Positions 23,330 to 34,797 of a DNA stretch of 64,000 nucleotides are shown here, one piece after another (position 1 is the stretch's first letter; each line of letters begins with the position of its first letter). The translations under genes and the position numbers were made by a program. The notes below the pieces were generated by a model that saw only the letters and a list, made by a program, of their open reading frames with translations, did no database searches and was not told where the DNA came from. This DNA is from Monodelphis domestica (lineage: Eukaryota; Chordata; Mammalia; Didelphimorphia; Didelphidae), in assembly GCF_027887165.1 (NCBI RefSeq), contig NC_077227.1:78498988-78562987 (forward strand). Reading direction: 5' to 3'.

Positions 23330-23653
23330 TGTAAAAATGGAGACTTGAATCCAGGACTTCAGTTCCCCAGAAGTCCTTACTCCACTTTCCCAGAATGCTT
23401 TGTAATCTCACTGAATTCTTACCTGGGCCGAGTTCTCCACCTACTGAGGGCTCTTTTTTACTTCTGCTTCGGAGGGGACGCGTCTCTCATGATATGAGTG
23501 AAAATTGAATGGGCCTTTCGGCCCACCTAGCACATGCTTCTCTTACTTGTATTTTCTTTAATCCTTAACCTTTAATAAACCTCATAAAATATAATACTCC
23601 TTGCAGAGAGAAACTAATTTCTACCTGCCCCAGCTTCCCCCAAAATTTTAACA
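23330..23653 (+). mobile_element. Probable solo LTR of an endogenous retrovirus
   Basis: About 320 bases beginning TGTAAAAATGG and ending AATTTTAACA, so TGT...ACA termini. A poly(A) signal (AATAAA in CCTTTAATAAACCTC) lies about 80 bases before the end, as in an R/U5 layout, followed by TTGCAGAGAG. Possible 5-bp target repeat AACAT (23325-23329 and 23650-23654) is ambiguous because it overlaps the terminus. No internal viral sequence flanks it. Confidence 0.6.
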
Positions 23654-24048
23654 TATAAAAATATAATATATAACAGAATATACTGTTATATATAATACAG
23701 AACAGAATATATTAAATATATAATATATACTAGAATATATTATTAGTATAGAAATAACAATATATTATTATAAATATGTAACATCATATTATATACATAT
23801 AATATATAATAGAATGTTATAAATATAACAGAATATATTATAAATGTATAATATATAATAGAATATGTTATAAATATAAAATAGAATATATTAAACATAT
23901 ATAATATGATAGAATATGTTATTAAAAGGATATAACATAACAACACATAAGTATGTAGTAATATATTATAAATGTATAATATATGATAGAATAAATTATA
24001 CATATATAACAGAATATATTATTATAAATATATAATATGTTATACTAT
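23654..24048. repeat. AT-rich minisatellite, right block
   Basis: Continuation of AACAGAATATATTA units. The repeat unit yields Tyr/Ile/Phe-rich artefact ORFs on the minus strand. Confidence 0.85.
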
Positions 24049-24226
24049 CTGGCTAAAATGTATTTGAGTGGCAGCTCTATTTCAAGAGCCAGAAAGGTCT
24101 AGATATCAGAGTGAGCGAAGCCTGTAGAGCACTGTGTGTACTGGATAGCTTCTGGTGGAGGTTGGGGCTTATAATAGTCAGCAGCAATGCCAAAGGCTGC
24201 CACTATTTCTTATTTACCCAGACAAC

Positions 24227-24330
24227 TCAACACTGTGTATTGATTCTAAGGCAGAAGAATGGTTAGGGCTAGGCAATAGGGGTGAAGTGACATGCCCAGA
24301 TCATATTTGAACCCAGGACTGCTGCCTCCC
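24227..24330 (-). repeat. tRNA-like marsupial SINE, partial
   Basis: Fragment with ACTGTGTATTGATTCTAAGG, CAGAAGAATGG and TTGAACCCAGGACTGC. Both ends are truncated. Confidence 0.7.
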
Positions 24331-25860
24331 TCCCCACGATTGTCATACACAGAGGGGAGGGATCAGAGAAATAAGGAACAGTGGACTTTAGTCTTGATTG
24401 ACAGAAGCCTCTTTAGCCCTCTTTAGCCCCCTGGGCTCTACCTTCCCAAGCAGGCTGTTGACCTTTTCTAAACTGAAAGCAGAGGAAGAGAGATAAATGA
24501 GGAGACAGAATTCTGCCAGCCCGATGGAGCCCGGACCGAGGGCCTCCTTACTTTTGTAGCCACTGATCCTGCCTTGCTGTTCCTTGGCTTGTTTTTTTTT
24601 TTAACTCCTGAAGAAGGAGCTTGTAAGGCCTCTGTGTTGGAGTAACAGGAAGTGAGCCCCAATGGGAACTGATGGGAACCGAGCTCAATCCACAAAGCAC
24701 TTCCTCCGCCAGTAAAGTCAGCAGACAAAGGCCTGTGAGTTTTTCAAATGGTCCCTCCAGAGAAGGTCACCAGGAAGAGGCTTGGGAACTCCATCATTCT
24801 GGGCAGGGCGCACAGTTATAGTGCCGATGAGACTCACTTTATGGCACCAGGGAGAAATACGTGCGTGGACTTGGCAATGGAGAATGGAAAGTGAAGTCTA
24901 TTAAACAGTAAATTATCGCTCCAACATGTCTTCATTTAGAGGCTTCAGGAATGGCTCTGTGCCAGGTGAGGCAGAGCTGGGGGAACATGTGGCCCAGAGA
25001 AACCAGGGATGCTTCAGAAAAACCTCTTGGTTCTAAGGCCTTGGCTCTCCCCAAGCTGAAATGTCTTCAGATTTGTCCTGGAGAGACATCTTCATAGGGA
25101 ACCGAATACTGCCGTCTATCCCAAAGACGTGGTCGGGCTTATCTTTTATCCCCACAATGGGCCCTTTTTCCTAGAGAGGGGCACAATTGTCTCCCTTTCC
25201 CAAGGATGCTGGGAGAGAAGGTAGAGAGCAGGAACTTGCAACTGATCCCATCCCATCCGTGAATCAACAAGTATTTATTGAATGAAACTGTCGATCCATC
25301 AAGAAATGTTTATATAAGTTCTTAATTGGTGCCATCAGTACATAGAGGGCAGCCAAAGCACCAGACTTGATCTTTTTGGTCTGACTTTTTTTTTTTGGTA
25401 TGGAGAGACCATCCCTAGGGCAAGAAAGTCTGACACAGACAAAACCTGGGCGCCATGATGCTGAAAGTTGAGCTTCTGCCTATCAAATTGCCTTGGATGA
25501 AACAAGAGACAGATTTTCCATCAGCTTAGTCCTGCCTTTGTTCCCAGTCCTGATGATCCTGCCTTTGTTTGGTCACTCATTTTATTACTATTTTATTTAT
25601 TAGCTATTTATTTATTTGTTTGTTTTTATATCATTCATTCACTCGTTTGTTTATTTATTTACATATTTATTATTATATTAGCTCCTCTGGCAGCATGAGC
25701 TCCATAGATTCCAGTTTCCTGGGCTACATTTTCAACCAGAATCTGTTGATTGAGTTGTTTAATTTAATAACCAATTATTAACTGCCTACTCCATGCAAGG
25801 TACATTGCTAGGATATATAAAGAAAAAAATGAATAATATTTCTTGCTTTCAAGGAGCTTA
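24331..25860. other. Intergenic, unassigned
   Basis: About 1.5 kb of mixed composition. A TATTTATT-rich low-complexity patch lies at 25575-25680. No gene or clear repeat family recognised. Confidence 0.4.
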
Positions 25861-26250
25861 TTATATTCTAATAGTGTTACAACTTTGCTCAACTTTCCTC
25901 ATTGTCCGCTGAGTGAAATTTAAAATGGTTGGCTTGATATTCTAGGCCCTCCACTGTCTGGTGATATTCAGTCCTTCAGGTATTGTGTTTCATAATATTC
26001 TCTTCCATTTCTCAATGCTTTAACCAAACTATCTCCATGGCATCCTACGCTTTCCCTCCTTTTATTTACTCACAGTATTTCCTTCATTGAGAATATCCTC
26101 CCTCCATCTTCCTTACCTGTTGATGATGAGAACTTCAGTCTTTTAAAGCCCAACACAAATGCCTATTCCTCCTGGAAGTGATCTCCCCATTGGTAACAAG
26201 CTTTGTTCCCTGACTTTCATACAGCACTTTGTTTCACACCTCTCCAACGA
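25860..26250 (+). repeat. L2 LINE fragment
   Basis: Matches the L2 ORF2 C-terminal region: TAGGCCCTCCACTGTCTGG, ATCTCCATGGCATCC, TTTAAAGCCCAACACAAATG, then CTCCTGGAAGTGATCTCCCC. Decayed, no ORF. Confidence 0.6.
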
Positions 26251-26589
26251 GCTTAATCATGAATTTATTTTAACCCAAACTGTGATTTAATTGGTATACA
26301 GAGCTCCCAGTGAGGAGCTACTAAGGTAAATCAACACCATCTCTTGAACTTAGAATAAAGCTCATAAAGCTTAGAATCTTAACTCCTATTCCTACCATCC
26401 AGTTGGGTCCAAACTTAGATAGAGCTTGGCTACACCTCTCCCACAAGATTCTAGGGATATCTCTGAGGAGTTGTAGATGACTCTCTACTGTTATCATCTT
26501 GAACCCCAACTGGTATGCTTCCTCCTTAACACTATCAGTTGGAAATAATTTATTTAGCCAGCCTTAGGTATAATTTTTATTTTTTATTT

Positions 26590-26711
26590 TAATTTTTTCA
26601 TGTTATTTTGTTTTTTTTTTAGAATTTTTTCCATGAGTCTATTATTCATGTTTCCTCCCTTCCCTTTTTTCTCCCCCCTCCCAGAACTGACAATCAATTC
26701 CACTGGTTTTT
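26590..26711 (-). repeat. L1 3'UTR fragment
   Basis: Minus-strand L1 3' text with TTTTTTCCATGAGTCTATTA, TCATGTTTCCTCCC and CTGACAATCAATTCCACTGG, the same series as at 16730-16800. Confidence 0.6.
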
Positions 26712-26776
26712 TTATATATATATATATATATGTATATGTATATATGTATATGTATATATGTATATATATGTATATC
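26712..26776. repeat. (TA)n/(TATG)n microsatellite
   Basis: TATATA and TGTATATG alternate for about 65 bases, directly after the L1 fragment. Confidence 0.9.
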
Positions 26777-27430
26777 TTACTACTTAGGTAATTTTAAGAA
26801 AAAGATGTTTACTGATATTTTATTTATTTTAGGAAACAACTACAAAAATGGCATAGTAAGAATAGTTGATATAAAACATCCCCCCTCAAAAAGTGTGTGA
26901 CATACTTTCCAAAAGAACATTTGGAATGCAGGAGGAAGTAGAATCAACCTTAGACAGCCCATTTATCAAAGGGGTAACTAATAGCTCATGGTGCTAGAAG
27001 TCATTCTCCTTTTCTCCAATTTTTAACATATTAAAGAACTTTCCCTGAATTATGGTGAATTTGTGTTCATTTATCCTTGGATTCTCATGGTAATATTGCT
27101 ATCAGCCCCTCCAAAGAAGTGATTATACCACTGATTGGAAGATGGAAACTTTCAAGTTTCTCCTTTGACCAAGGAGAGGGCATCAAAGCTCCTCCCACCC
27201 AATACCTAGCAGGCTCTTCCTTAGGGTTGGATTAGATGGCTAATGAAGTCTTTTCCAACTTTCAAATTATATGATTCTATGATAACCTTTACCTTATATT
27301 TTCTTGATCTCACCACAATAATGATTATACATATTTCATTTCAGCTCCTATCCACTGTCATGGCCACTCCCTGGAACTATTCTCCATCCAAGAGCTTGAC
27401 CATGAAGCTCCTCCTTTCTGACACCTTTTT

Positions 27431-27434
<4 letters not shown>
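26777..27434. other. Intergenic, mostly unassigned
   Basis: Contains a short conserved-repeat tail at 27215-27290 (GGTTGGATTAGATGGCTAAT and ATGATTCTATGAT), the end of a common marsupial MIR-like element. Nothing else recognised. Confidence 0.4.

Positions 27435-27519
<85 letters not shown>
27435..27519 (+). repeat. (CT)n microsatellite
   Basis: About 85 bases of perfect CT repeats, likely polymorphic. They create Ser-Leu and Arg-Glu artefact ORFs. Confidence 0.97.
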
Positions 27520-27521
<2 letters not shown>

Positions 27522-27914
27522 TTCTCCTTCTCCTCATCCTCCTTCCCTCTTCTTCCTTCTCTCTCTCTCTCACATCTATTGAATTTCCTCTTTGTTCTCA
27601 TGGTGGATTCTGGTCTGGACCCTTCCCTGCTCTTTAAGTCCTCCTCTGGATTTACCTCCCTCTCTGTTCAACTTTTACTCCTTGATAAACTATTTTAATG
27701 GTGCTTTCTTGAACACTAGGCTATATTGTCTTCATTATGTCAATAAACATTCCTAGGCATCCCTACCATTTGCTCTCTCTGCTTCTGGCTGCTGAATATT
27801 GCTAGAGAAAGACATAAACCTCTATCATCTGCCTATGTTCCTAGATATTCAGATACTCTAAACTCAGTTGGTCTCTTAAATGCTGCTAAAAAAAAATCTT
27901 CTCACTCTTCATTT

Positions 27915-28085
27915 AAAAAAAAACTCCTTATCTTCCATCTTGGTTTTTTACTCTGTTGGTTCCAAGGCAGAAGAATGGTAAGGGCTAGGCAATTAAGTGA
28001 CTAGCTATGGGTGATACAACTAGGAAGTACCTGAAGCCAGATTTGAACCCAGAATTTCAATCCACTAAGCTACCTAGCTGCCCCC
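27915..28085 (-). repeat. tRNA-like marsupial SINE
   Basis: Diverged minus-strand copy with GGTTCCAAGGCAGAAGAATG and CCACTAAGCTACCTAGCTGC. An internal deletion removes part of the box around the CAGGGTCACACAG motif. Confidence 0.85.
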
Positions 28086-28146
28086 TCTATGAACATTTAT
28101 TAATAATCTATGATGTCTTTGTACCTCATAGGCTTTGTAAATATGT

Positions 28147-28203
28147 CTGGAATCAAGGTCCTAGTCCTGGCTCTCAATCTGCTGAGCTACTTACCTGCTC
28201 CCT
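28147..28203 (-). repeat. tRNA-like marsupial SINE head fragment
   Basis: Only the tRNA-like head remains: CCTGGCTCTCAATCTGCTGA followed by GCTACTTACCTGCTCCCT. Confidence 0.6.
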
Positions 28204-28204
28204 C

Positions 28205-28640
28205 ACTTTTCTTTTAATTGTCTTCATACTCCATTTCTCTCAAAAGCTCTTCTGAACCTTTGCCATATTCCTCAAGACTTCCTTGACCTCTTAGCAGCAT
28301 TTGATGATATTGTTTCCTTTCTCCCTCTTAAAACTCTCTTCTACCCTGGCTTCTATGAAATACTCCATGGTCCCGGTTCTCCCCTACCTTTTGGGCCCTT
28401 CTTTTTCTGTCTCCTTTGCTAGCTTCAGCTGACCCTGAATATGTATGTTCTTTAAGGGATGGATCTCAGCCTTCTCTTCCAAATCTACTTCTTAATCCCC
28501 AACCTCTTTCTTGACCTGATATCCTGCAGCTCCAATTATCTCCTGGGCACCTCCACCTCAAATATTATCACCTCAAATAACATCTCTGAAGCTAGTCAGC
28601 ATTTTTCCTATAGGACTCTAAGTTCCTTTGGGGAGGAATT
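28205..28640 (+). repeat. L2 LINE ORF2 fragment
   Basis: Recognisable L2 reverse-transcriptase text: CTTCCTTGACCTCTTAGCAG, CATTTGATGATATTG, GTCTCCTTTGCTAGCTTC and GGATCTCAGCCTTCTC. Frameshifted and non-coding now. Confidence 0.6.
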
Positions 28641-28689
28641 GGATTGTTTTCCATTTTTGTACTCCCAGAACATTATACAGTTTGCTGCT

Positions 28690-28840
28690 ATAATAGTATA
28701 ATACAATAATTCACTATAATAAGCATCTATTAAGCACCTACTATATACTAAGCATTCTGCTACACCCTGGGGATACAAGCAAGTAAAAAAGGAGTTCTGC
28801 TCTCAAGGAGCTTACAATCCTGCTGGGAGGAGATAAAGAA
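28690..28840 (-). repeat. MIR-like tail segment
   Basis: Carries AAGCATCTATTAAGCACCTA, CTATATACTAAGCATTCTGC and a CTCAAGGAGCTTACAATC segment common in mammalian ancient repeats. Low resolution. Confidence 0.45.
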
Positions 28841-29332
28841 GCTGAAAAGGGTCATGGGCAAGGCATACTCGTGGTGCAGTCAAAACCAGGCAGCGCAGAT
28901 AATGGGAAATGAAGACATAGCTAAGCTTCTGGATGTTTTCAGGGGAAGATTGTGCGAAGAATTTTCGCTCTCCCCCTCAATCAGAGACACTCAGGTCATG
29001 AAGGATACTGAAGAGGTACATAGTAGACAATAAGTGCTGTGTATGTTGGGGCGCCTAGCGTTGGAGTTTTGCCCAATCAATCTAGACAGCTCTTTCTCCT
29101 TGTTGCACATGGCCATAAGCATTGATGCTTGTTCAGAGGACACAGGTAATCAGGGATAAAAATTCAAAGAATGAAAACATTTTATTGATAAGGAAACTGA
29201 GAAGTTAAGTGACTTCAGGTTGTCTGAAATGGTGTGTGACTCCCAGTCTTCCTGACTCCAAATGTATTCCTCCAAGCTCCACTGGGGAAGCAGGGAAGAC
29301 TTCATGGACTAGATGACCCTTGAATTGTTTTT

Positions 29333-29531
29333 TAAACCCATACCTTTCCTCTTAGAATTGTGGGACCATGTGTTGGTTCCAAGGCAGAAGAGTAATAAGG
29401 GCTAGGCAATGGGGGTTAAGTGAATTGCCCAGGATCACACAGCTAGAAAGTGTTTGAAGCCAAAATTGAATCCAGGACCTCTTGTCTCTGATTCTGGCTT
29501 CATATCCACTGAGCCACTTTAGTTGCTCCCT
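29333..29531 (-). repeat. tRNA-like marsupial SINE
   Basis: Minus-strand full-length copy with GGTTCCAAGGCAGAAGAGTA, CAGGATCACACAGCTAGAAA and CCACTGAGCCACTTTAGTTG. Moderately diverged. Confidence 0.88.
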
Positions 29532-29534
29532 GAA

Positions 29535-31222
29535 CTTTATCTTAAAGAAAGTAAGAGATTCTATGAAGTGGGAGTAGGGAAGGAAGGCATTCTAAGTATG
29601 GGGAACAGTTAGTGCAAAGGCACAGATGGAAAACCACATGGAAAAGGCAAGGAGAAGAATAGTTTGGTTAGATTGAAGAGCACAGTAAGAAGAGTACCAT
29701 ATAATGAATTGTGAAGGACATTGGTACCAAAGGAGTTTCTATTTATACTGGAAGCAATAGGGAACCACTGGAGTTTATTGAGTAAGGGAGTGACATGGTC
29801 AGATCTGTGCTCAAGGAAGATCACTTTGGCAGCAGTGTGTGGGATGCACTGGAATGGCAAGAGAGCAGGGAGGACCAAACAAGAAACTATTGGGATAGTC
29901 CAGGTGAAAGTTGATGAGAGCCTGGATTAGAGTGGTGACTAGAGAGAAGGGGATTGGTGTGAAACATTTGGAAATAGAAATCACAAGACCTGTCAATTGA
30001 CTGGGCATGTGAGAGAATGGAGTGAGGGGTCAAAGATGGAACTGAAAGAGATATAAGACAAAGGGACCAATTAGAAAGTTATTGGAATTAAAGTCCAAGT
30101 GGAAGATGATGAGGGCTGGAACTAAGATAGTGGCTGTATGAATAGAAAAAATGGGTCAGATGTGAGAGATGTTGTAGAGGTAGAATTGACAATATTTGGC
30201 AACTGGTTGGCTATGTGGGCTTGGAGAGAACAAGGGGTTGAGGCTGATGCTGAGGTTATGAACCTAGGGAATTGGAAACATGGTGGTACATTCAACGGAA
30301 ATAGGCAAATTGGGAGGAGAGTGTTTTGGCATAGGGGGATGTAATGAGTTCCATTTTGAGCAAGTTGAGTTTGAGATGTCTCTGGAATATATAGTTTGAA
30401 AAATCCAGTAGGCAGTTGGTGATGCAGTAGTGAAGTTCAGAGGAGAGATGGGGCCTAGAGATATAGATCTATGAGTCATTTGCATAAGGATAACAATTAA
30501 ATCCACAAAAACTAATGAGATCATTGAGATAGAAAATGTGGTAGGATAAATCCTAGGAAAGAGCCTTGAACATCTTTCACAGTTAAAAGGCATTATATGG
30601 ATGGTGAGACAGTAAAGTAGTCTGAGAAGGAATGACTAGAGGCAAGTAGGTGGAGAATCAGGAGATTATGTTATAAAAACCCAGAGAGGAAAGAGCAAAC
30701 AGGAAATGTATGTGGCCAACTGTGAATGGACCAAAGAGGTCAAGAAGGATGAGAACCTAGGAAAGACCACCATATTTGGCAATGAAAAGATCAAAATAAT
30801 TTTGGAAGTGTCAGATTCAGTTGAGTGATAAGATCAGATGCCAATTTGCAAAGGGTTGGGGATTAAGAGAAGAGGATATGGAAGCAATGAATCTAGAAAG
30901 TTTTTCTAGGAATTTAGCTGAGAAAGAAATATAGGATGATAACTTGAGATGATAGAGTCTAGTAGGGATGGGGAGACTTTGGTATACTTGAAGGCATCAG
31001 GGAAGGGATGTGTGGATGTGTAGATGGGGAGAGATCAAAGAGAAAGAGTGGGAAATATTGGACCAAGAAGACATTTAGAGGAGGTAAGGAGAAGGACCAC
31101 CTCATTATCAGAGCCTGGGGAAAAATGGAAAGAGCTGGAGATGGCACCAAGGAGCTTTGATAGGAAGAGGAAGGAAGAGGGAGCTCCCAGAAATTGATCT
31201 CAGTTTTCTCAGGAAAGTAATA
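29535..31222 (+). repeat. Long ancient mammalian interspersed repeat, family unresolved
   Basis: About 1.7 kb of purine-rich text with phrases found in ancient mammalian repeats: GCAATAGGGAACCACTGGAG, GGAGTGACATGGTCAGATCT, AAGATCACTTTGGCAGCAGT, TTGAGTTTGAGATGTCTCTG. No intact ORF. It appears to continue after the SINE at 31226-31478, up to about 31640, so the SINE split it. I cannot assign the class by eye. Confidence 0.5.
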
Positions 31223-31225
31223 AAT

Positions 31226-31478
31226 GAAATCCTCAGCTAGATGGCACGATGGATAGAGTACAGGACCTGGAGTCAGGAAGACTCATCTTTATGATATCAA
31301 ATCTGGCCTCAGACATTTACTAGCTATGTGACCATGGGCAAATCACTTCACCCTGTTTGCCTCAGTTTGCTCAGCTATAAAATGATCTGGAAAAGGAAAT
31401 GGCAAACCACTCTAATATCTTTGCCCAGAAAACCTCCAAAGAGATCACAAAGAGTCAATAGAACTGAAAAAGGATCCA
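31226..31478 (+). repeat. CORE-SINE with BovB/RTE-like tail
   Basis: Head TAGATGGCACGATGGATAGA, then GAGTCAGGAAGACTCATC, AGCTATGTGACCATGGGCAA, a TGCCTCAGTTTGCTCAGCTA core, and the 3' tail GAAATGGCAAACCACTC, GATCACAAAGAGTCAATAGA ending in ACTGAAAAA. The tail resembles the BovB 3' end, which would explain how it was mobilised. Confidence 0.85.
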
Positions 31479-31639
31479 TCACATCCATTCAAACTCAGCT
31501 GAGAAGGTGTGGTAGTGGGGATGGTGGTTTGAGAGGCTTGCTGAGAGAAGAGGTTTCCAATAGCTTGGGAATGAGATCAGAATGAATTAGGGAGGAATAA
31601 TCGGATCCCTTTGCTTCAGTAAAGATCCAGTTGAGATCA

Positions 31640-32990
31640 GATAACATAAATTATAGTGTTGTGTATAGTGACAGGTATGGGCACAGTGTTATAGATAGTA
31701 TATTTTCCCTGACCTGAATATTGCCCATATTGCCATAGACAATTTATGGGCATTACTCCGGGGGCAAGATACTTGAGGAGCTAAGCGGCATCAATTTCCT
31801 ACCACTCTTGTTAGCCAGAGGGTTCTGGTCTGGGAGAAGCCATTTTTCAGAGCTCACTAAGTATCCCAGCTCCAATGAGGTGAAACTCTTTAAATGCTAA
31901 GAATGGAGAGATGGTTAAAGGCAGTGGGAGCGACCAAGAATGCCAGCCTGAGCTGCCACTGACTGGGGGGTATTCTAGACTCTTTCTTCTAGCTCCTTTT
32001 CATCAGCCTCCATCTCTTTTCCAGAGGCTGAAGTCCAAAGACACAACAGAAGTCAGGATGACAGGTGATGGCCTGGGATGCAGGGGATGACCTTGGTGTT
32101 GTCCTCTTTGTCTGACTATGCACTAAGCTCTCCGCGGTACCTTCTTCAGCTGCCTTCATGGCCATTGGAACATATTGCTCTCATTCACCCATTCCCCTGG
32201 GGGAAGTCTTGGGGTAGACATCCCCTAAGTCACAGATGGGTTGGAGATCTAACAGTTACAACCTGGCTTAGCCTGTCTGTGGAGAAGGCTTTGGCTAATG
32301 GTCATGCTTTAGGTTTTTGGAGCCATGGGTGAAAGTTGGGTGGCAGGTGGACACCAAAGGTGGATAAGCAGCCCTTCAGGGCTTGGTAAGAGCTCACACC
32401 TGAGATTCTGGTCCTCTTGGAACACCCATACAATGGTTAACCGTAACTATTTCTAGAGATATAGCTAGAAATTAGTTTTCTAATGATACAAAGATTGAAG
32501 AGGATTAGTTTAATGATGGGTGCAGTCAGGTTGGGAGATGAATTATCTTTTCCTTTCTCCCTTAGAATCTGAAAGTGAAGACATATAATGGCAATAGGAC
32601 CCCAAGAGTGCCTTAGGTAGAGGACTATAAGTTGAGGTGGGTGGTGGTGGTGGTAGGGAAGATACTTGCCATGGTGCAGCATTCCTATCCATGATGGTGG
32701 GCACCTGGGACCAAGCCCCATTGTTCCATATGCTAGTTATGGTTCTTGTTGCAATCTTCTTCCTCTAATCTGTCTTTCTGTTGGCTGAACTTCAAACTCT
32801 CTTGTGGCTTGACTTCTCTGATTCCTGAAAAAGGGCTTGAAACTTGAAACCTATTTATTGTCTGCCCTGACTGGTAATAAATTCTTTTTCTTAAACACTC
32901 AGTTTAAAAACAGTCCTCAGATCCAGTTAAGTGGCTCCCAGATCTCTGTTGCCTTTTGCTGAGCCCAAGTGTCTCCAGTATTCTACTGGG
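31640..32990. other. Intergenic, unassigned
   Basis: About 1.35 kb without a clear repeat or exon. A short (GGT)n run lies near 32640. Small ORFs here show no domain. Confidence 0.4.
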
Positions 32991-32992
32991 AG

Positions 32993-33245
32993 AGCTAGAT
33001 GGTCCCACAGTGCACAGAGCACTGGGCCTGGGGTCAGGAAGACCTGAATTCAAATATGACCTCAGGCACTCAGGAGAAGTCGCTTAAGTCTCTGCCTCAG
33101 TTTCCTCATCTGTAAAATGTGGATAATAACAACACCTATCTCCCAGGGTTGTTGTGAGGATTAAATGGGATAATAATTATAAAAAGGACTTAGCACAGTG
33201 CCCGGCACATGGTTAAGTGCTATATAAATGTTAACTATTATTATC
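32993..33245 (+). repeat. CORE-SINE / MIR-type element
   Basis: Complete order: AGAGCTAGATGGTCCCACAG, GGGTCAGGAAGACCTGAATT, CTCAGTTTCCTCATCTGTAA, GGTTGTTGTGAGGATTAAAT and GTGCTATATAAATGTTAACT. Confidence 0.85.
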
Positions 33246-33393
33246 TCGTGCCCTCAGTTATACACTCACATTCCAGCATCCCTTGGGAGGAAGGATAATA
33301 GGTCCAAATCATCCCATTTCTGCCTTGCTTTAGTGGATAACTGTGCTCTGTCAAATGGGCTGGTCCTGCAAAAATACTGTCATGCAAATCACA

Positions 33394-33540
33394 TCACAGA
33401 ATCATACATTTAGAGCTGGAAAGCACTTTAGAAGTCACAAAATCCAGCTCTCTCCTTTAACAAATGAAGAACCTGAGACAGAGACACTTGACCAGGGTCA
33501 AACAGTTGGGAAGTGTACGAAGTAGGATTTGAACCCTCTG
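33394..33540 (-). repeat. MIR-related ancient SINE fragment
   Basis: Shows CACAGAATCATACATTTAGA, GCTGGAAAGCACTTTAGAAG, AATGAAGAACCTGAGACAGA and GGATTTGAACCCTC. The same module recurs at 38195, 41880 and 56690. Confidence 0.6.
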
Positions 33541-34264
33541 TGCAGAATTAATGTAGATTATCCTCATTCCTATCCTTTTGGGAAAACGTAGACAGGTGAG
33601 TTCAGATTTCTGTAAGCAGCCAAAGCTGGGCTCATGAAATCAAAAGTTAAAATGTCTCCTGTATGGACTGTTAGATCAGTATCTCTCTAACAGTGGCAGG
33701 TGAGTATGTGTTTGGGAGCCATTGAGAGGCACCTGAAGCAAATGCTCCTGATATTCTGTGGTGCTTAGCACCAGCACCTAGTCCAATGCCTGGCACATAG
33801 TAGGGGCTTAATATGTGTTTATTGACTGACTGGTTGATTACCCATCAGCATCATCTGCCTCTATCCTCTCTCCCTTTATTTCTCTCTTTCCTTCCCTCCT
33901 CATCAGGTTCTTCTATCTCCAGTCTCCTATATTTTCTTTGTCTTCCCTTTTTTCCCTTTGCTTTTGACAGTGTCTTAGGCCAGTCAATAGCATCCAAGGA
34001 ATTGCTTAGCCTTGCTAACAACATGGCACTTGGGGGCTAAAAATCTTGTTGATTCTAAGTCTAAAGGAATAAATCACAGGAGAAACCAGAAGCCCGGGGA
34101 AACCAGGGGACTGCCTCTGCACAGGGGCTCTGGGATGAAAGGAAACAAGTTATTTGATCCTTTGGTCTGAGAACCTCAAGGGGCCCTGAGGATCAGATTA
34201 AAGTCAAAATATAGTTGGTTTCTAATTGCTTATGTTTTTGCAGTGTGTTAGGGTTTACAAATTG

Positions 34265-34790
34265 CTTTCTTGGCAACAGCTTCTGACTTAGGGAGGGCAA
34301 ATATTAATTCCCCCATTTCACAGAAGGGAAAACTCTGACTTGAAGACATTAAGTGGTTTGCTTAAGGATGCACAGCTAGAAAACAGGATAGCCTGATTCC
34401 TTAGTGAAATTGAAAAGAAAAAAAAACTATTAAACTATGCTGCCTGTTCTGTAATAGCTGTCACACAGAAGCCTGGCTTCTAGTCTTAACTGCCACTCAT
34501 TAGTTGTATGATCTTTGGCAAATTATTTCCCCTCTTGGGCCTTAGCTCCTTCCTCTGTAAATCAAAGGGTTTAGGTTAGGTAATCTGGAGAACCAGGTTA
34601 AGAAATATAATGGAAAGAGCACTGAATTTAGAGATCGAAGACTTGGGTTTGAACATAGACTTTATTATTGACTAGTAAGGTAGATGAATGGAGCGAATGC
34701 TGGACTTGGATTCAGGACACATGGGTTTGAGTCCTGCCTCAGTTCCTTCTATAAAATGGCAATAATATCTACTTCCCTTATAGGGTTACT
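34265..34790. repeat. Cluster of MIR/CORE-SINE fragments
   Basis: A minus-strand piece (34265-34385, AATTCCCCCATTTCACAGAA and GGATGCACAGCTAGAAA) is followed by + strand pieces (34460-34575, TTAGTTGTATGATCTTTGGC; 34605-34790, AGAGCACTGAATTTAGAGAT and TAAAATGGCAATAATATCTA). Confidence 0.6.
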
Positions 34791-34797
34791 GATCTAG

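Noticed and set aside
27243..27698. 151-codon ORF rich in Ser-Leu
   Set aside because: Driven by the (CT)n tract; no domain, and repeats flank it.
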